Source: Terfezia claveryi
Lineage: Eukaryota > Ascomycota > Pezizomycetes > Pezizales > Pezizaceae
Reading direction: 5' to 3'
DNA length: 64,000 nucleotides
Assembly (NCBI GenBank): GCA_015179025.1
Contig: WHUX01000051.1
Coordinates: forward strand, 186,001 to 250,000
This document shows positions 21,734 to 32,942 of the stretch, in pieces. Every line of letters starts with the position of its first letter. Positions within the stretch are counted from its first letter, which is position 1. The translations under genes were made by a program, and so were the position numbers. The notes beneath the pieces were generated by a model, which worked only from the letters and a program-made list of their open reading frames with translations, had not been told where the DNA came from and did no database searches.

Positions 21734-24160
21734 AGACTCCATTCCGGCCTCCATAATTTGTGATCTCCAGACAACTTGCTTCTCCAAAGCTAAATCTCTT
21801 TGAGTATCTATTCCTTGATTCTCATCAGAGGTTTTCCCCTTCACCTCTTGAATCGCAAGCACCGGGTTCATTCTCGAGACTTTATCCCCTTTTTTCTTCT
21901 TATCCATGTCCATTTCCATCTGGAGAGCCTTACCAACTGCGATTCGCACCCCTGGTGCCCAATCAAAGAGATTACCATAATCTAAACCTACCACTGGCAA
22001 GCTTCGCAGTGAATCCATGGGGTCCCATTCCTTGCATCCTTTCATCATTTTTATATGCCTTTTGGGTTTTGGTTCCCGAGGTTGTCGCATCTTCCTTGTC
22101 CCTCGAGGATAAGCTGCTGTAGGTATAAACGGAACTTGTTGGAATTGGGGTTGGTATTGGTGAGCAGGAATGCTATAATAAGGATCCGGAATAAAGGGTC
22201 GACCTTGGGGTGGAATGGGAGGTTGAGGCATAGGATGACTTTGAGTTGGTTGCGGCATAGGATGACTTTGAGTTGGTTGCGGCATAGGATGACTTTGAGT
22301 TGGTTGTGGCATAGGATGACCTTGAGTTGCATTAGGCTGCGTGGAGCCTGTGTGTGTCGTTCCTTGGGTAGGGTTTCGTATACTAGTGGGGAAATTATTC
22401 GGAACATTCAGTGTCGGATCAACTGAGGATTCATATACAAACGTGGGATGTTGTCTTGCTCGATCTACCCCTTCTTGTATTCCTGGAATCGGGAATATGG
22501 GTCCTTCCTTTCGCCTCCTCTGTCCAGCAGGAGCATCCTGGACCAATACATCTCCGCTCTCACTTCCATCTCTTTCACTTCTCGTTCTCTTGTCAGCAGC
22601 TGCTACCAGATAGCTTTTATTTTCCCCAGGCACCCTGTTTTCACCTCGAGCCCCCCCTCGTTCCAATTGAAGATCCTTCTGGATTACCTCCACCATCTGT
22701 GCAGGCATTAGCATTGTACCTTTTGGATCCGTTTCCCTGATTAGCCCCAGTTCTTCATCAGCTATATCAACCATCGTAACTTGGTGAGGAACTACATGGC
22801 CCTGGGAGCTCATTGGTAAAATAGGAGCTGGAGCTGAGCCGAACGAACCCGATATTGTCTGTGGGTTTTGATTGCTATACTGTCGGCTTCGCAATTTCTC
22901 TTGTTCTTCTCGGGGAAGTAAATTAGGTGAACGACATTCATAGACCTTATGACCTGGAACTCCGCAGTTATAGCAAACGATATCCATGCGGGGTCTATAA
23001 GGTCTTTGGGAGCCACCATCCTCCCTTGTATAACTCCTCTGGGCATTACCTCCCCTTAGATGTCCTCCCGATCCTTCTTGTCCCACTGTCCCCACAATGG
23101 GTTGGTATCTATTTCTCCCTTAAGCACTCCTCTCCCCCTGCTTTGACAAGTGCATTTCTTTTATCAGCTCGCCCACCTGATACACCATTTGCTGATTCTG
23201 CTTCATTGTTTCCCTCAGAATCTCCGTCTCTATTTTAGTATCCTCCTTAATTTCCTCCGGGCGATGAGAGGCCGTCTCTGTATGGCGAAGGGACTTAGTA
23301 CATTTCTCATAAACCCTCAGCATCTCTGGAAATCGATAAGCCTCGTCAAACTGTGCATCAATTGTAACCTTCGTAGATACGTCAACGATTCCATCCACGA
23401 ATTTAGTAGCCAACATCATGGAATACTCATCGCCCAGTGTGGCAAATATATCACTTGCTTTCTCTACATATTGTTCACTGGTTAGGTTCCTTTGTGACAA
23501 CACATTCATTTCCCCAATAGCTCTAGCCTTTACTGCCCATGCACCCATAGTATCATTGCGAGTAGGAAATCATTGTCTCAGCGTATCAGCAGCCAGAGTA
23601 AAGGTAGCCTTTTTGTCAGCAGATAAGATCAGCCAAAATTGCTTTGCTTTACCTTCCAGATGTCCTTGGAGAGCCAACACCTTGGCTCTTTCCCTTTTTA
23701 CTTCGTCAGCAATAGCATCCAGACATGAGAAGGACAGTTCCAGGGTATCAAGGAAGTCTTCCACCCCTATCGTATTCTTTTCACTACTAAACTGCTCTGG
23801 TTTGAACAAATGTAAGTATGCCATCTCGATGTTTGGATCATGAACCAAACGCCCTTGCCCCAGGACAACATCCGGTACTTCGATTCCTTCCCGTTCTTCT
23901 TCTTCAACCCCTACTACTGTTTCTTCGTCACTGGATCGATCTGAATCCGGGTCAAGGTCTTGGTCCCGAGCACCCTTGAGTTGCTCTCTTCCGTACAAGC
24001 CTACTGTACTAGGCCTGTAATGTCTCTGAAGTTCCAAGCGAGTTCGAATCGGAGAAGGTAGTCTAGATCTGTTCTCCGTAAGTTCTTGGGGCGGTGTACG
24101 AGGGTCAGTACCAGTCAGATTCTGGTGTCTACCCCACCAGGGTGGAATATTAAGATCTGC
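21731..24160 (-). pseudogene. Gypsy gag with CCHC zinc knuckle, two premature stops
   Basis: The frame shows an acidic N-terminus, a retrotrans-gag core (EMAYLHLFKPEQFSSEKN, then LEGKAKQFW), a Glu/Lys-rich segment, a zinc knuckle (CYNCGVPGHKVYEC) near 22970, and a PMPQPTQSH nine-residue repeat at about 22215-22330. Stops at 23570 (TGA) and 23120 (TAA) interrupt one frame that otherwise continues to the terminal TGA at 21731-21733. No clear ATG remains at the 5' side. The gag stop overlaps the ATG of the protease frame. Confidence 0.85.
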
Positions 24161-24475
24161 CCTGCGTCTTGAGTTCGCCAGGATGCCAGACAGGACAGAA
24201 AACGCAGGGTAACTTAAGAGGAGAGGTAACTAGGACAGGGTATTGAGTAGGGGAGAGGTAACTAGGATAGGGTATTGAGTTAAGATGGAGAACGGTCTCA
24301 GTACGGGAAACAGTATTGAGTCTCAGGGAGACAGTATTGAGTAACAGGAAGACAGTATTGCGTCTCTGGACAAGCAGTTCTCCCTCGGTCGAGGACAGTT
24401 TCCAAACCTCACTACAGTGCAGGTCCGGCTGTCAACCGGAGGGATGGAGTGACGGTCTTTCCAGTACCGCCAAAC

Positions 24476-24672
24476 TGAAGCAAGTTAAAGAGACTGGACA
24501 CTCAGATCAAAAGCTCGACTCACTATATTCATGAGGAATCTGTGTAGTGTCTGCTATGAACACGATGAGGTCTGGGGTGTCTGTCTTCCAGAGGGACAAG
24601 AACAAGAAGAGACATCATCACATGACCTATACCAAGCTTCCCATCACAGCTAGTCTAAATTTCAATGCGACA
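24476..24672 (-). repeat. 5' LTR of the Gypsy element
   Basis: 197 bp, same ends as the 3' copy. It is directly followed on the plus strand by GTAC, the target duplication. It should carry the promoter of the element. Confidence 0.95.
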
Positions 24673-24676
24673 GTAC

Positions 24677-27600
24677 TATTCACTGAAAGGAAAAAAACTC
24701 CGGCCATGCATCGACCGACAATCTGATTTCAGACTGAATGATGAATTCTGGCGCGCTCGCACAATTTGTATGGCTACCATCGGTAGGAGGGTTTTGAGGG
24801 GTTTGTGTATCTGCTATTGTAGGCATATATGTGCCTTTCTGCTCGTTTTCGATCTATGGATCTACCATTCCTGTACATTCGCATGTATAAAGTAGAGTCG
24901 TAGAGTCTTCAGGTGCTTGGAAAGTAAGGTTCGCCAATTATCACCCGCCGGCACGTGGCACAAGCGAGAGAATATCACCCGCTGTGCAGAATCCCGTTTA
25001 TAGACACGGAGTACTTGAACTCAGTCCTAGACTGACTGAATTCCTGCCCACGATTGCATCATGCAATTTCATACATGATTATATGTAAGCAGAAACCAAT
25101 TATGGGAGTACATATTATATATATACACTCCCAGTATCAGAGGAAGTTGTATAAATTTCGGACAGAGAGCACTCCCCCGTGCGACGCGAGTTGACAGTAG
25201 TTGAACGAGGTATCCTCGTTCTTTCTCGACCCTCAATATATAATAGCAGCAAATTCGAAGATCTCTGGGTGTCCCAGCTGTGCGAGGAAATATTGAAAAT
25301 GCTCCTCGGCCAAGAAGCTCAGCAGATGGACTAGAGAGCAAATTCGACAGGATTGTTTCCCCCATGTTTCGTTAGATAGATACCCTCACAGGAGGAGGGT
25401 CGTGCAACCAGACTAAGATACCCTAGGCCGTGCAACCAGACTACCCTAGACCGTTACAGAGAATAGCCTACGAAAGTGGCTAGCCTAGGAAACGCCCAAA
25501 AGCTACCTAATGCGGCAAGACCGAAAGAGATTGGACTATGGAGGATTTTCAGGGTACGGTTGGAGTGATGAAAGCTCAGTAGAAAAGTCGGCACATGTAC
25601 GGCAGATTTGGGGTATTTCGAACACCAGTCAAGAAGCGGCAAGGAACATCTCTGATGTTCTGGGTGGGACCCTGCTGCCAACTCACTTCGTTTCCAATTT
25701 TCCTTTGATTTTCCTGAAAATCTCTGGATTATAGTTCTCAGACCTTAGCGACGGAAAACGAAGGTACTATCGGGGGCGGGGTTGTGGGGAGGCTTGCCAA
25801 GTGGCTCAAAATTGTTTTCCCTTGCCAACGGACTGTACTCCGTACATCTAGAATATTCCAAGGGACAACCAAGGGACCGGTACTTAGTCTCAAATTCAAA
25901 CATTCCAACTATCTAGAGCAGGCATGGTTGCTTCTTGCTATTTATATTTTGGCGAACAGTTTCAGTAGCAGAAATTGTTGCGAACAAGCCAAGCTTTAGC
26001 CAAAATAATTGTATAGCCGTTGAAATCGTTCGATAGTAATATTTTTGTTTAAAATAATCGTCGAATGTGGCTTGCACTAGCCCCTCGGTAGAGGATAGAA
26101 TAATGGCACAACTCGGCTGCAAAAGACATTAGTGGTAGTCAATTACGTAATTAGCTTGAGTTTTATAAACTCAGGTTATGCAACCTCTTGGCAGCGCTTG
26201 GTGTCTTGCTGATTGGCTGGTTAAGCGTAATAGCTCAACGTTCGCTGGCGGGCACCGTCGCCCCCATGATGCCATCTGACAACCGCTGACTCTGGATAAT
26301 TCTAGTCTCGATCAGACCCTTGTAGAGGGATAATTCCTAAATCAAGATTCGAGCTGCTATATAGCGGCGACTGACATTATCGTATAGACTTCCCGTTGGG
26401 TGAATCGGGTCAATTAAAATCTTGCAGTTGTGCTATATTGAGGCTAGTTGTAGCTATACCAAGGCATCGCATTTCAAAACATCAGGTTATTAATTGATCA
26501 CCACTATCTTAGGGTGTGTACCGCCAATATCTAGGAAGGTTATAAATGGTGAATATCAGCACAATTTAAACAAGTGCACGACAGGTACAGATAAGTCACG
26601 TTGATCAAAAGTCATAGAATAATACTCTTAACAGGAATACAGCAAAATATAACTGTTTCAGAACGCCCGTATCCTTATTATTCAAATGGGGTTGGGGTGG
26701 CTTGGGAACTACTATCGCGGATTAAGGAGCCTGAGTCCAAAGCATAACGGCTGAGGGTGGGTAGAGCGTTAAATCCAATTAGCTAGACCCTGTTATGTAG
26801 CGCTAAGTAGTGTATGTATAAGACAGTAAATGTTAGAAAATCTCCACCATCGAGTAAAGATTCGCACTAGTGAACAATCCACCCACAGAGTGCTGTCCCT
26901 GGGTTCGTTGTGTTATTGTTATTGTTAAACCTGATCGTTGCCTGCTGAGCGATCTCATTTGCCATCGTTGCCTTCGTTCGTGAGGTTGGATTTTTTTGAA
27001 GCTTTCGGATCGATTTATTTGTTTCTCGAGGAGAGAGACCTGACCAAGTTACGCCTTTTTTTTTTTTTTTTTTTTTCTTTTTGCGGTATATATGAAAGAT
27101 AATTCTCGTTCCAGGAATTAATGGGACGGAGAGTAGAATAGTACTGGTTCGGTTTGAAATTACGAAGGAAAGCTTACTCGAGCGTCTTGGAAACAGAACG
27201 GTTATTTTATTTTATTTTATTTTAAAAAAAGAAAAAAAAAAAAAAGGAATGTACTTGTAGTAGTACATATGTATAGTGTTCTAAAACATTTAGTCTTTCG
27301 TCCTTAAAGTATGTACCAACTAAGAAATGTGCCTACACTTAAAGAAATAACCCCTTGGACTTGACTTAGTATAATAGAGAGGGATAAATAACTATACATA
27401 GTGTTATCATATAAATTTATTATTACATGAGAAAAGATGTAACTCATTCAGACCTCAGCATTTTCCCACCCAAGATTCAATTTCTCCATTTATGAGTTTT
27501 CGTTTAGGAATGTCTGTGAACTTATCAACTCATAGGGTTCAGAAATACAGATCAAAAAAAAAAAATTAATGATTAAAGAAAATTCAAAAAGTCAACTTAA

Positions 27601-28886
27601 CCAGGAAAATGTTTATTTTAATTTTTTTTTTTTATCTAGTTGGAAGAAGTAAAAATGAAATTATTCCTGTATTTGGGTATTGGAGGTATATATTTATAAA
27701 TGTGAATATATAACTCTGAATTTGGCTCTGGGATATGCTCTGGCTACAAATACAAGGCTAACGCGGTTGGGGGGAAGGGGAGGAGGCTGAATGTACAGTG
27801 CGTAGGTGGGGAAGGTTATTGCCCGCCAAACCTGGCTTTCTGATATCCATACCTTATCCTCCTACCTACCGTTTACTGGCTCATGAAACATCACCCACCA
27901 CATGGATGGGGAGTTGCCCAAGAAATAGGCGGATAGAAGGGGCCGCCTCTACCACTTTTGCTTGCGATAGTCAATTAAGCCGGGATTTTTTTTATCAGCG
28001 AAATATTTGGCCTATATATGAGGGAGGAGGGGTAGAGGGGAATTTATATTCATTGGGTTGATTGATTGAATGATTGATTGATTTTTTTTTCGTTTGTGAT
28101 GTGAGGGTAATGGTTAGTCGACGGCATTGACACCCCCCCCCCCCCCAAATCAAACAATTAAACTTCTCGGAAAAAGTATGTATCTAATTATCTATTGGGT
28201 AAAAATCGGCTGGAAACCCCCATATTCAAAGTTAGTGTTAGTTTCTAGTGTTGTAGTTAGAAACGGATTTAAGGAGTGGAGAGAGGGGGGAGGCGAAGCA
28301 GCACAGAAAAAAGAAAAAAAAAAAAAAGTTCGCTTCAATAATCAATAGTGGAACCTTACTCCCAACAATCGAATTCGACATTACACAACTCCATTACCGG
28401 AGAAACCTTTGCGGCGATGTGGCTATTTCCAATTATCGACAACACAGAGGAATTGGGCCAGGACTGGAAGAGACAAAGCGGCCGGAGCCATACAAAGTTC
28501 ATACAAAAAAGTCCACAAAAAAACAATAATTTCGACTAGAACGACACAACCTGATCTCCTTCCGCCCCCCCCCCCCCAAACCCAAAACGAGCTGGCTCGA
28601 CTTATGTACGGTGAGACGTTTCAGGAGAAAGAACAAGCTGGGCACTACATCCCAACTAGTCGGCGTTTGGAGTGTTGAGTTTATATTTTATGGGGATCAC
28701 CAATGCGCTAGTAATGATCCATAACATGTTCAATTCCTAACTACCGTGATAATGGAAAGCACGCAAAAATACGCCTCACGCCCACAAGAGAAGCCAAAGC
28801 CACGTTCTATCTGTCCAAACAGACACAAACCCCTCTCTCCCAACCCATGGTACCATAAACATCCCCACCTCACTCCCAAATAAAAA
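24677..28886. other. 4.2-kb gene-poor spacer
   Basis: No gene, RNA gene or complete element could be supported. It contains a tandem 27-bp-scale duplication with GTGCAACCAGACTA at about 25400-25440, poly-T (about 27057-27076), TTTTA repeats near 27205, C-homopolymers near 28132 and 28566, and poly-A tracts. A short segment near 26303 (TCTCGATCAGACCCT) also occurs in similar form near 5103. Confidence 0.5.
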
Positions 28887-29633
28887 TCAGGTCCGGCCCC
28901 TCCCCCTTCCACCCCCCCTCACCGCTCTCCCTGCCCTCGGAATCCCCCCTCTCCCCACACCTCTTCTTGGCATTTGTGTTGTAGTTCCTCTGGGATCATT
29001 CACAAACGACGTCTCATTCGTCAAAAACGTCATTTCCGCCTCAAAGTCACTTCTCCACCTATTATTCCTCACCTCCTCTTCCTGGGGCTGCTGCTGCTGT
29101 TGCTCCGCCTCAGTCCTCTCCGCCCTTGCAAAACTCTCTGGGACCGGTGCCTAAATATAAAAAAAAGGGTAACCCACACGTCAACCACCCCTACCCCTTA
29201 CCCCCTTACCCCCTTACCCCATTACCCGCCAACGTCCATCACCTCCAAAGCACAAGCATAATTTGGGGACTAATCCTTCTTACCTCGGTGAAATCAACAC
29301 AAAACGCATTAACCTCGAGCCCGTACAAAAACGCACTAAAGCTCTCGCAGAACCGGCTCATGCTCTCCTGCATGAGCTGTAGGTCCATGAAGTTTGCATC
29401 GAGGTCGGTGAGGGCGTCGGAGAACTCGGAGAATTGCGGAGTTAGGTGGTCGAGCGGGAAGGCGTGCGTGGTGAGGTGGGTGGCTGCGGAGTCTCGGCGG
29501 AGGGAGTCACGGGATGAGCGCCGGAGGGGGTGGTGGGCCGGGAAGGGGGGCGGGGGCGCGGACGGGTGTTGGTGTTGGTGTTGGTGTTGGTGTTGGTGTT
29601 GGTGTTGGTATTGGTGGTGGAGGGGGTGGCCAT
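28887..29633 (-). CDS. DAM1: DASH/Dam1 complex subunit Dam1, with an apparent 1-nt frame break
   Basis: Exons 29284-29633 and 28887-29150 with a 133-bp intron (29151-29283) that contains CCCTTAC repeats. The core (LTPQFSEFSDALTDLDANFM, MDLQLMQESMSRFCESF, then LYGLEVNAFCVDF) is the Dam1 signature. Dam1 is the subunit of the outer-kinetochore ring that contacts microtubules and Ndc80. The C-terminus is Gly/Arg-rich (RGVGRGGIPRAGRAV). The N-terminus raises a problem. The frame beginning at the ATG at 29633 reads SRPTTP, while the core frame continues LRRSSRDSLRRDS; family members have both in one frame. The switch is at the G5/C5 homopolymer at 29526-29530, one base short. Without the break the protein would be about 204 residues. 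If the break is real, the core-frame ATG at 29742 gives 240 residues with a poly-(HQ) stretch. Confidence 0.85.
29566..29618. repeat. Hexanucleotide microsatellite (GGTGTT)n within DAM1 exon 1
   Basis: About eight or nine GGTGTT units. On the minus strand they encode either a Asn-Thr run (frame of the 29633 start) or His-Gln repeats (frame of the Dam1 core). Confidence 0.9.
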
Positions 29634-30587
29634 TTGGTTGTGGGGAAGTGATGAAGTAGTGGGGGTGGGAAGTGGCTTTGCGGTAGATTGTAAAGTTGGA
29701 AAGTTGATGTTTACAAACTCGATGATCTTGGCATGCCGCCACGCAACTACTACCTTACTTACATGTTTGTAAATAATTACCCTCAATGGGGTCAGTCCCT
29801 CTTCGAAATCCCATTGAACATCTTTAACCTATCAACATCCCACATCACCAACCATCCCACATAAAAATAAAAATAAAAATAAAAAAAAGACCCTCCCCCC
29901 ACCCCACCCCCACCCCCACCCCCACCCCCAGCCCCCGCTCCCCTGCATGATAACCAATAACCCCCCCTTGCAAAAATGGCTTCCCACCAGTTCCCGCCAA
30001 AAATATTGGTGACAAAAGGGAACATCATTATTAATATCGCTCCTAGTAAGTAAGTATAATGCATAGGCAGGTATAAGATGAATATACTCTGTATATTCTT
30101 TCCTTAAAGAAGGGGCCAGGAAGCGAAGGGTATGTAAAGATCAGCTCAGGACAAAACCTGCATCTTACTTACAAGTTGTAGTGTACCTGGCAGGGGTGAA
30201 CTCTGGACAATTTTGCCGCATCCTGGCGTAACACACAAATGACAGAACAGTGTGGCATCAACAGCTCTGTATTTATTTTTTAAATTCAACTCTTTCGTAG
30301 GACGAGAACGACAAACAAGTACATCACGTGATTTTAAATATCCGCAAATATTTCTTTTTTCACTGCCGTAGTAGAGTAGTTGCAACTCACAAAAGAACGC
30401 CTATATCGAAAAAAGAAAAACATAGTCCCGAAAACGGGGCAAAAAGAACGAACGCCAATCCGACCCAATGCATCCAGGCTTGCATTTCTGTACCTCACCT
30501 CACCGGCGTCTCACCCTACCCCATCCGAACATACAATCCCATCTCACACCATCTCACACATACGCTCCCCGCATTCTCATTTCCCAC
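29634..30587. other. Intergenic between DAM1 and RAM2
   Basis: No gene is seen. A C-rich run of CCACCCC units lies at about 29886-29935. The segment should hold the DAM1 promoter and the RAM2 3' end. Confidence 0.5.
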
Positions 30588-31865
30588 TTACACAGCCAAC
30601 ACCTCTCTCTTCCTCCAATCCCAATAATTTGCTCTAATGGGATCATACCTTTCCGCCAACAACTCCAACGCCTTCACCGCCTGTAACTTGCTCTCCTCTT
30701 TTGCCTCACCTCCCCCGGTGCCTCCCCTTCCTTCCAATTTCGCCTTTTCTGCGTAAATCTCGGCTAGAAGATCCAATGCATGGCTACTCGTAATCTCCCC
30801 CACCCCTGCAATGGTGGGGCTTTCACCTGGACTGGTAGTTGCAGGTGGCTTAGATATCGGAGCAAATGTCAGGCAAAAAGTAAGGAGCGTGGAGAGGGGA
30901 GTTCCAGTTTGGGCAAAAATCCCGCGAAGGTAGTTCCATGGAGAGGGATTTTGCGGGGCGATGTATATTGCTGATTGAGTGTAACTGTTTCTGGGGTTAG
31001 TTTGTAGTATTGGAAGAAAGATGTGGAGGGGAACGTACTCAACCTCCCGCGTGATGACATCCTCACTATGACGAGTAGAGGAACCGAAGACAATGAAGAA
31101 GCGATGGTTCCAGGCGGAATTGTTGCGTACGTCCTTCCAGAGGAGGGTCTCGACATATGTGAGCTCAGCCGGGTCTTGGAAGAGGTTGAAGCGGCGGACG
31201 AGCCATTGTCTGCACAACACCAGAAACGCACATCAACGCTGTCTCAGTGATTCCAATAACTTCCCAAACAGGTGTTTAGAGAAAGTGCTTTCAACCCACC
31301 TATAACTCCAGACATGATAATTCTTACTATCCAAATCAAACATTCTCCCCGTAAAAGCCTGCTCACACTTGACCACCTCCCTAACCTTCGGGTTCCCCTC
31401 CTCCTTGCCCCTCTCCCCCAACAGCTCCCCGATCCTATCCATAACCATTTGCCTATGATGCCAGATTTGATAATTCTTCTCATGCTGCAACGCGACTTTA
31501 TCTAAATACTCAATCTCTCCCTTCAACCACAATAACTCCGACCCCACCGCCAACTCCGGCTCTCCCGACTCTGCCCGAGCATTGGGCAGAGGCTGGGTTT
31601 TAGCTACTTGGAACAGCGCACGGAGTCGGAACCCCCAACAGGTGTAGTGCGCTGGGTTGATGGCGATGATATATTCGGTGACTTTCAGCGTGCGCTCAGA
31701 GAGCTCGTTGGCGGCCATTAGCGCGCGGAGGTAGCTCATGGCCTCGGTGTAGGTGTCAGTGTAGGCGATTTGGGCGAGGGGACGGGGGCCGTCATCCTGG
31801 GGGATGGGATGAATATCAGGGAGGAGTGTGGGGAGGTCCACGGGAGGGCTTTGAGAGCGGGGCAT
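30588..31865 (-). CDS. RAM2: Protein farnesyltransferase / geranylgeranyltransferase-I alpha subunit
   Basis: Exons 31300-31865, 31039-31209 and 30588-30984, with introns of 90 bp (31210-31299) and 54 bp (30985-31038, branch AAACTAACC). The frame is kept through both, giving 377 residues. Prenyltransferase alpha (PPTA) repeats are clear: NYQIWHHRQMVMDRIGEL, NYHVWSYRQWLV (formed across the first intron), NNSAWNHRFFIV and SPWNYLRGI. With Ram1 or Cdc43 as beta subunit it attaches farnesyl or geranylgeranyl groups to CaaX proteins such as Ras and Rho. Length and repeat order are normal for fungi. The ATG at 31865 is the only plausible start. Confidence 0.93.
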
Positions 31866-32942
31866 GTTGGGATTCAGATAGCTATGTTGCAGGGAATGAA
31901 TGTCGTTACGGCACCTTAACTGCTGTAGAAAACCTGTAGAGTTGCGGAGAAGGGAGAACGGATGAACCTGAGTGCCCTAGAAGCCCAGAACTTCTCTTGT
32001 GAATCGGATGGAAGGAATGTGGGATCGTTGTGGGGGAATATATTGATGGTGGGGTAGCAACGATATAACTCTTGGGAAAGGGGGAAGGGGGGGGGAGGTG
32101 CGGTGGGCACACATTTCTTTGTGACAATACAAGCACTTGGGAACCTCGAAGGGTGCACCTTCTTGGCGTGGGGGACCGGCAATAACGCCTCACCTCCACA
32201 GCCTCAATATCCCAAGGAAAGGATACTACATATACAGTAGAGATATATGAACCTCGTGCATTTGCATTTACATTTGCATATGCGAGATACGGCTTAACTC
32301 TTGATCAGGCTGCCCATGTCGATCCCGCCGCCAGCGAGCTCAGGGCGGCTAATCTTCTAGATCTGACCACCAAGTTCGAATGTGGTCTAGGGTTCATATG
32401 CCTTGAATCCCGGTGTGGTCTCCAAATGCGTCGGTCCTTTTCGATGCAGGTATATGTTGTGACGTCTGGTTAGAGCAATAATCGTCCAACAAGCAGCCTC
32501 GGGGGACTTATAAAGGGGGATCTTAGACATGCATGCTATCAAGACCTGCTGCCTTGTCTCACAATATAAGTCTAAGTTATCTTTTGATGAGTTCCGTAAT
32601 GAAGGCACATGGATAAGCTCGCAGGCTGACCCTGCACATGTGAAGGATTCAGACGAATACGAAGGTGGGCTGCGAATCAACTCCAGACGGTTCCATATCC
32701 CATATACCTACAATCATAGAAAATCACATCTACCAGCAAAGAGGCATGAAAACAAAAAGCAAACGAACTCCTCTAAGCAAAAAAAAAAAAAAGAAAAGAA
32801 AAGAAAAAAAAAACCCCATTTTTCTTCCCTTCCCTTCCCTTCCCATCAATCATCCTCAGCCTTTCCACGAAACCCCACCCTAGTCACGAGACTAACAATA
32901 AGGCCCCCCCCCTGCTGAGCCTTATTAACAAAATTATTGCTT
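31866..32942. other. Intergenic between RAM2 and GCD2
   Basis: About 1.1 kb with no gene. A poly-purine (A/G) tract and TTCCC repeats lie at about 32780-32845. It probably carries the RAM2 promoter and the GCD2 3' UTR. Confidence 0.5.

Larger units (their letters stand above)
16465..24672 (-). mobile_element. Structurally complete Ty3/Gypsy LTR retrotransposon, inactivated
   Basis: Two 197-bp LTRs (16465-16661 and 24476-24672), each TG...CA in element orientation, bound an 8.2-kb element transcribed on the minus strand. GTAC at 16461-16464 and again at 24673-24676 is a 4-bp target duplication. A purine-rich tract (AAACGGGGGG) precedes the 3' LTR, and TGGCGGTACTGG three bases after the 5' LTR is a candidate primer-binding site. 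The untranslated leader (about 24180-24400) has direct repeats such as GACAGTATTGAGT and GGAGAGGTAACTAGGA. The order is gag - protease - RT - RNase H - integrase, as in Gypsy. The LTRs differ at only three positions, so insertion is fairly recent. Confidence 0.95.

Noticed and set aside
24677..28886. Hidden gene in the 4.2-kb spacer
   Set aside because: Only short ORFs without recognisable motifs or splice pattern; repeats and homopolymers dominate.
29190..29225. CCCTTAC repeats as an internal telomere
   Set aside because: Only a few irregular units, inside the DAM1 intron; more likely a simple repeat.
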